This document shows positions 63,371 to 64,000 of a stretch of 64,000 nucleotides of DNA, piece by piece. The notes beneath the pieces were generated by a model, which did not search any database, had not been told where the DNA came from, and saw only the letters and a list, made by a program, of their open reading frames with translations. Positions within the stretch are counted from its first letter, which is position 1; the number at the start of each line of letters is the position of its first letter. The stretch lies in NCBI RefSeq assembly GCF_003014495.1, contig NZ_PYGC01000004.1:352126-416125 (forward strand). Reading direction: 5' to 3'. The position numbers were made by a program, and so were the translations under genes. The stretch comes from Prolixibacter denitrificans. Lineage in GTDB: Bacteria; Bacteroidota; Bacteroidia; Bacteroidales; Prolixibacteraceae.

Positions 63371-64000
63371 CTAAAACGTCATCGCCATGGAAACGCCACC
63401 GCCTTTTTGATACAACGTTGGGGCAAACATCATGTTGCGTTTCTTCCCCCAGCGGTGCTGATGCGTTAGATAAACGAACTCCACCGAGAGAATACCAACG
63501 CCTGCACCGGCCAGCACATCCGAAATCCAGTGTTTGTTATTCATCATGCGCAACACACCCACACCAGTAGCCATTGCATACCCGGCCACACTAATCCAGG
63601 GCGAAACATGCCCGTATTCCTTGGCCAGGAAGGTAGCCGACAGGAACGCCTGTGCCGTATGCCCCGACGGGAAGGAGGTGAACACACCGCCATAGGGCCG
63701 CTCCACCCGCGTAGCATGCTTAATGCCATACACCACGACCGACATCAGCAGTTCGGCTTTGGTAAAAAGCAGGCTTTGGTTCAGAAAATCGTTGCGTCCT
63801 TTTACGCCCATCGCTCCCAGTCCCAACGTCACAACAGCCGGTGCAAACTGCAGGTAATTGTCGGCCGAGGTGTGAAAAGTCGGGTTCCAGCCATGCATGG
63901 TGTTGTGAATGCGGTATTTGCTAAGGACTGTTTGCTTTGGAACTGCCATGGTCACCAGTCCGGCAGCTATCAGTCCGGTAGGAAGAATGGCTTTCTTCAG
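63371..64000 (-). CDS. PAP2-family phosphatase (5' end outside window)
   Basis: At least 210 residues, continuing in frame to the right edge (KKAILPTGLIAAGL, probably a signal or first helix), so the start lies beyond the window. The PAP2 motifs are present: KHATRVERP (motif 1), SFPSGHTA (motif 2) and MMNNKHWISDV (motif 3, with the catalytic His-Asp). The family removes phosphate from lipids such as undecaprenyl pyrophosphate or phosphatidic acid at the membrane. It is convergent with the corrinoid operon. Confidence 0.9.
   Translation of the reverse strand: MKKAILPTGLIAAGLVTMAVPKQTVLSKYRIHNTMHGWNPTFHTSADNYLQFAPAVVTLGLGAMGVKGRNDFLNQSLLFTKAELLMSVVVYGIKHATRVERPYGGVFTSFPSGHTAQAFLSATFLAKEYGHVSPWISVAGYAMATGVGVLRMMNNKHWISDVLAGAGVGILSVEFVYLTHQHRWGKKRNMMFAPTLYQKGGGVSMAMTF

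Noticed and set aside
63104..63469. Plus-strand frame through the 42-bp repeats (121 codons)
   Set aside because: The frame is open only because the unit is a multiple of three; the opposite strand is open as well, and its second half runs antisense into the PAP2 gene.

Overview
This window reads as a chromosomal segment of a Bacteroidota bacterium, most likely an anaerobic or facultative member of the Marinilabiliales/Prolixibacteraceae type (the family assignment is a weak inference). The evidence is the TAnnTTTG promoter element upstream of several genes, Bacteroidota-type families (DUF4954, DUF4295, BtuG-like surface propeller), single-chain PurL, the L28-L33-DUF4295-FtsY-RimO gene order, and many secreted proteins with aromatic C-termini typical of outer-membrane barrels. 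No phage, IS element or CRISPR array was seen.

Region by region: (1) 1-3780 holds a Tat-exported aldo/keto reductase (cut by the window edge), a tRNA-dihydrouridine synthase, a repeat-rich spacer and a small unknown gene. (2) 4009-13737 is a tight same-strand cluster of six genes: a fused ResB-CcsA cytochrome c assembly protein (broken by one in-frame TGA), a b-type-cytochrome-like membrane protein, a membrane-anchored iron-sulphur/FAD oxidoreductase of permuted architecture, two large multihaem cytochromes with 20 and 16 CxxCH motifs, and an outer-membrane beta-barrel. Together they look like a trans-envelope electron conduit of a layout I do not recognise, and this is the best candidate for an undescribed system. 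(3) 13832-18440 has a DUF481-like barrel, an L,D-transpeptidase, tRNA-Arg(CCG) and a small HD/YjbQ/BFD-ferredoxin operon. (4) 18667-24810 encodes the sodium-pumping methylmalonyl-CoA decarboxylase, methylmalonyl-CoA epimerase and a CoA-transferase, i.e. the propionate end of succinate fermentation. (5) 25098-48110 is largely housekeeping: a disulphide-less lipoamide-dehydrogenase-like flavoprotein, PurL, a TPR histidine kinase, methyltransferases, DUF4954, an OmpA/PD40 lipid-envelope protein, RF3, small envelope-stress proteins, RimO, FtsY, L33, L28, a peroxiredoxin and a CPBP protease.

(6) 49346-58406 is a second striking unit: a four-gene minus-strand operon (TolC-like/glycosidase/SPOR fusion, HlyD-type adaptor, zinc-ribbon TackOD1-like protein with a degenerate GGDEF domain, processive family-2 glycosyltransferase) flanked by two receiver-kinase proteins. 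It looks like a synthase-dependent exopolysaccharide assembly and export system. (7) 58475-63048 is a cobalamin-riboswitch-controlled corrinoid uptake operon (surface lipoprotein, BtuB-like TonB-dependent receptor, BtuG-like propeller). This fits the B12-dependent propionate pathway of region 4. (8) A 42-bp tandem repeat and a PAP2 phosphatase (cut by the right edge) close the window.

All functions are read from motifs, lengths and context; no database search was possible.
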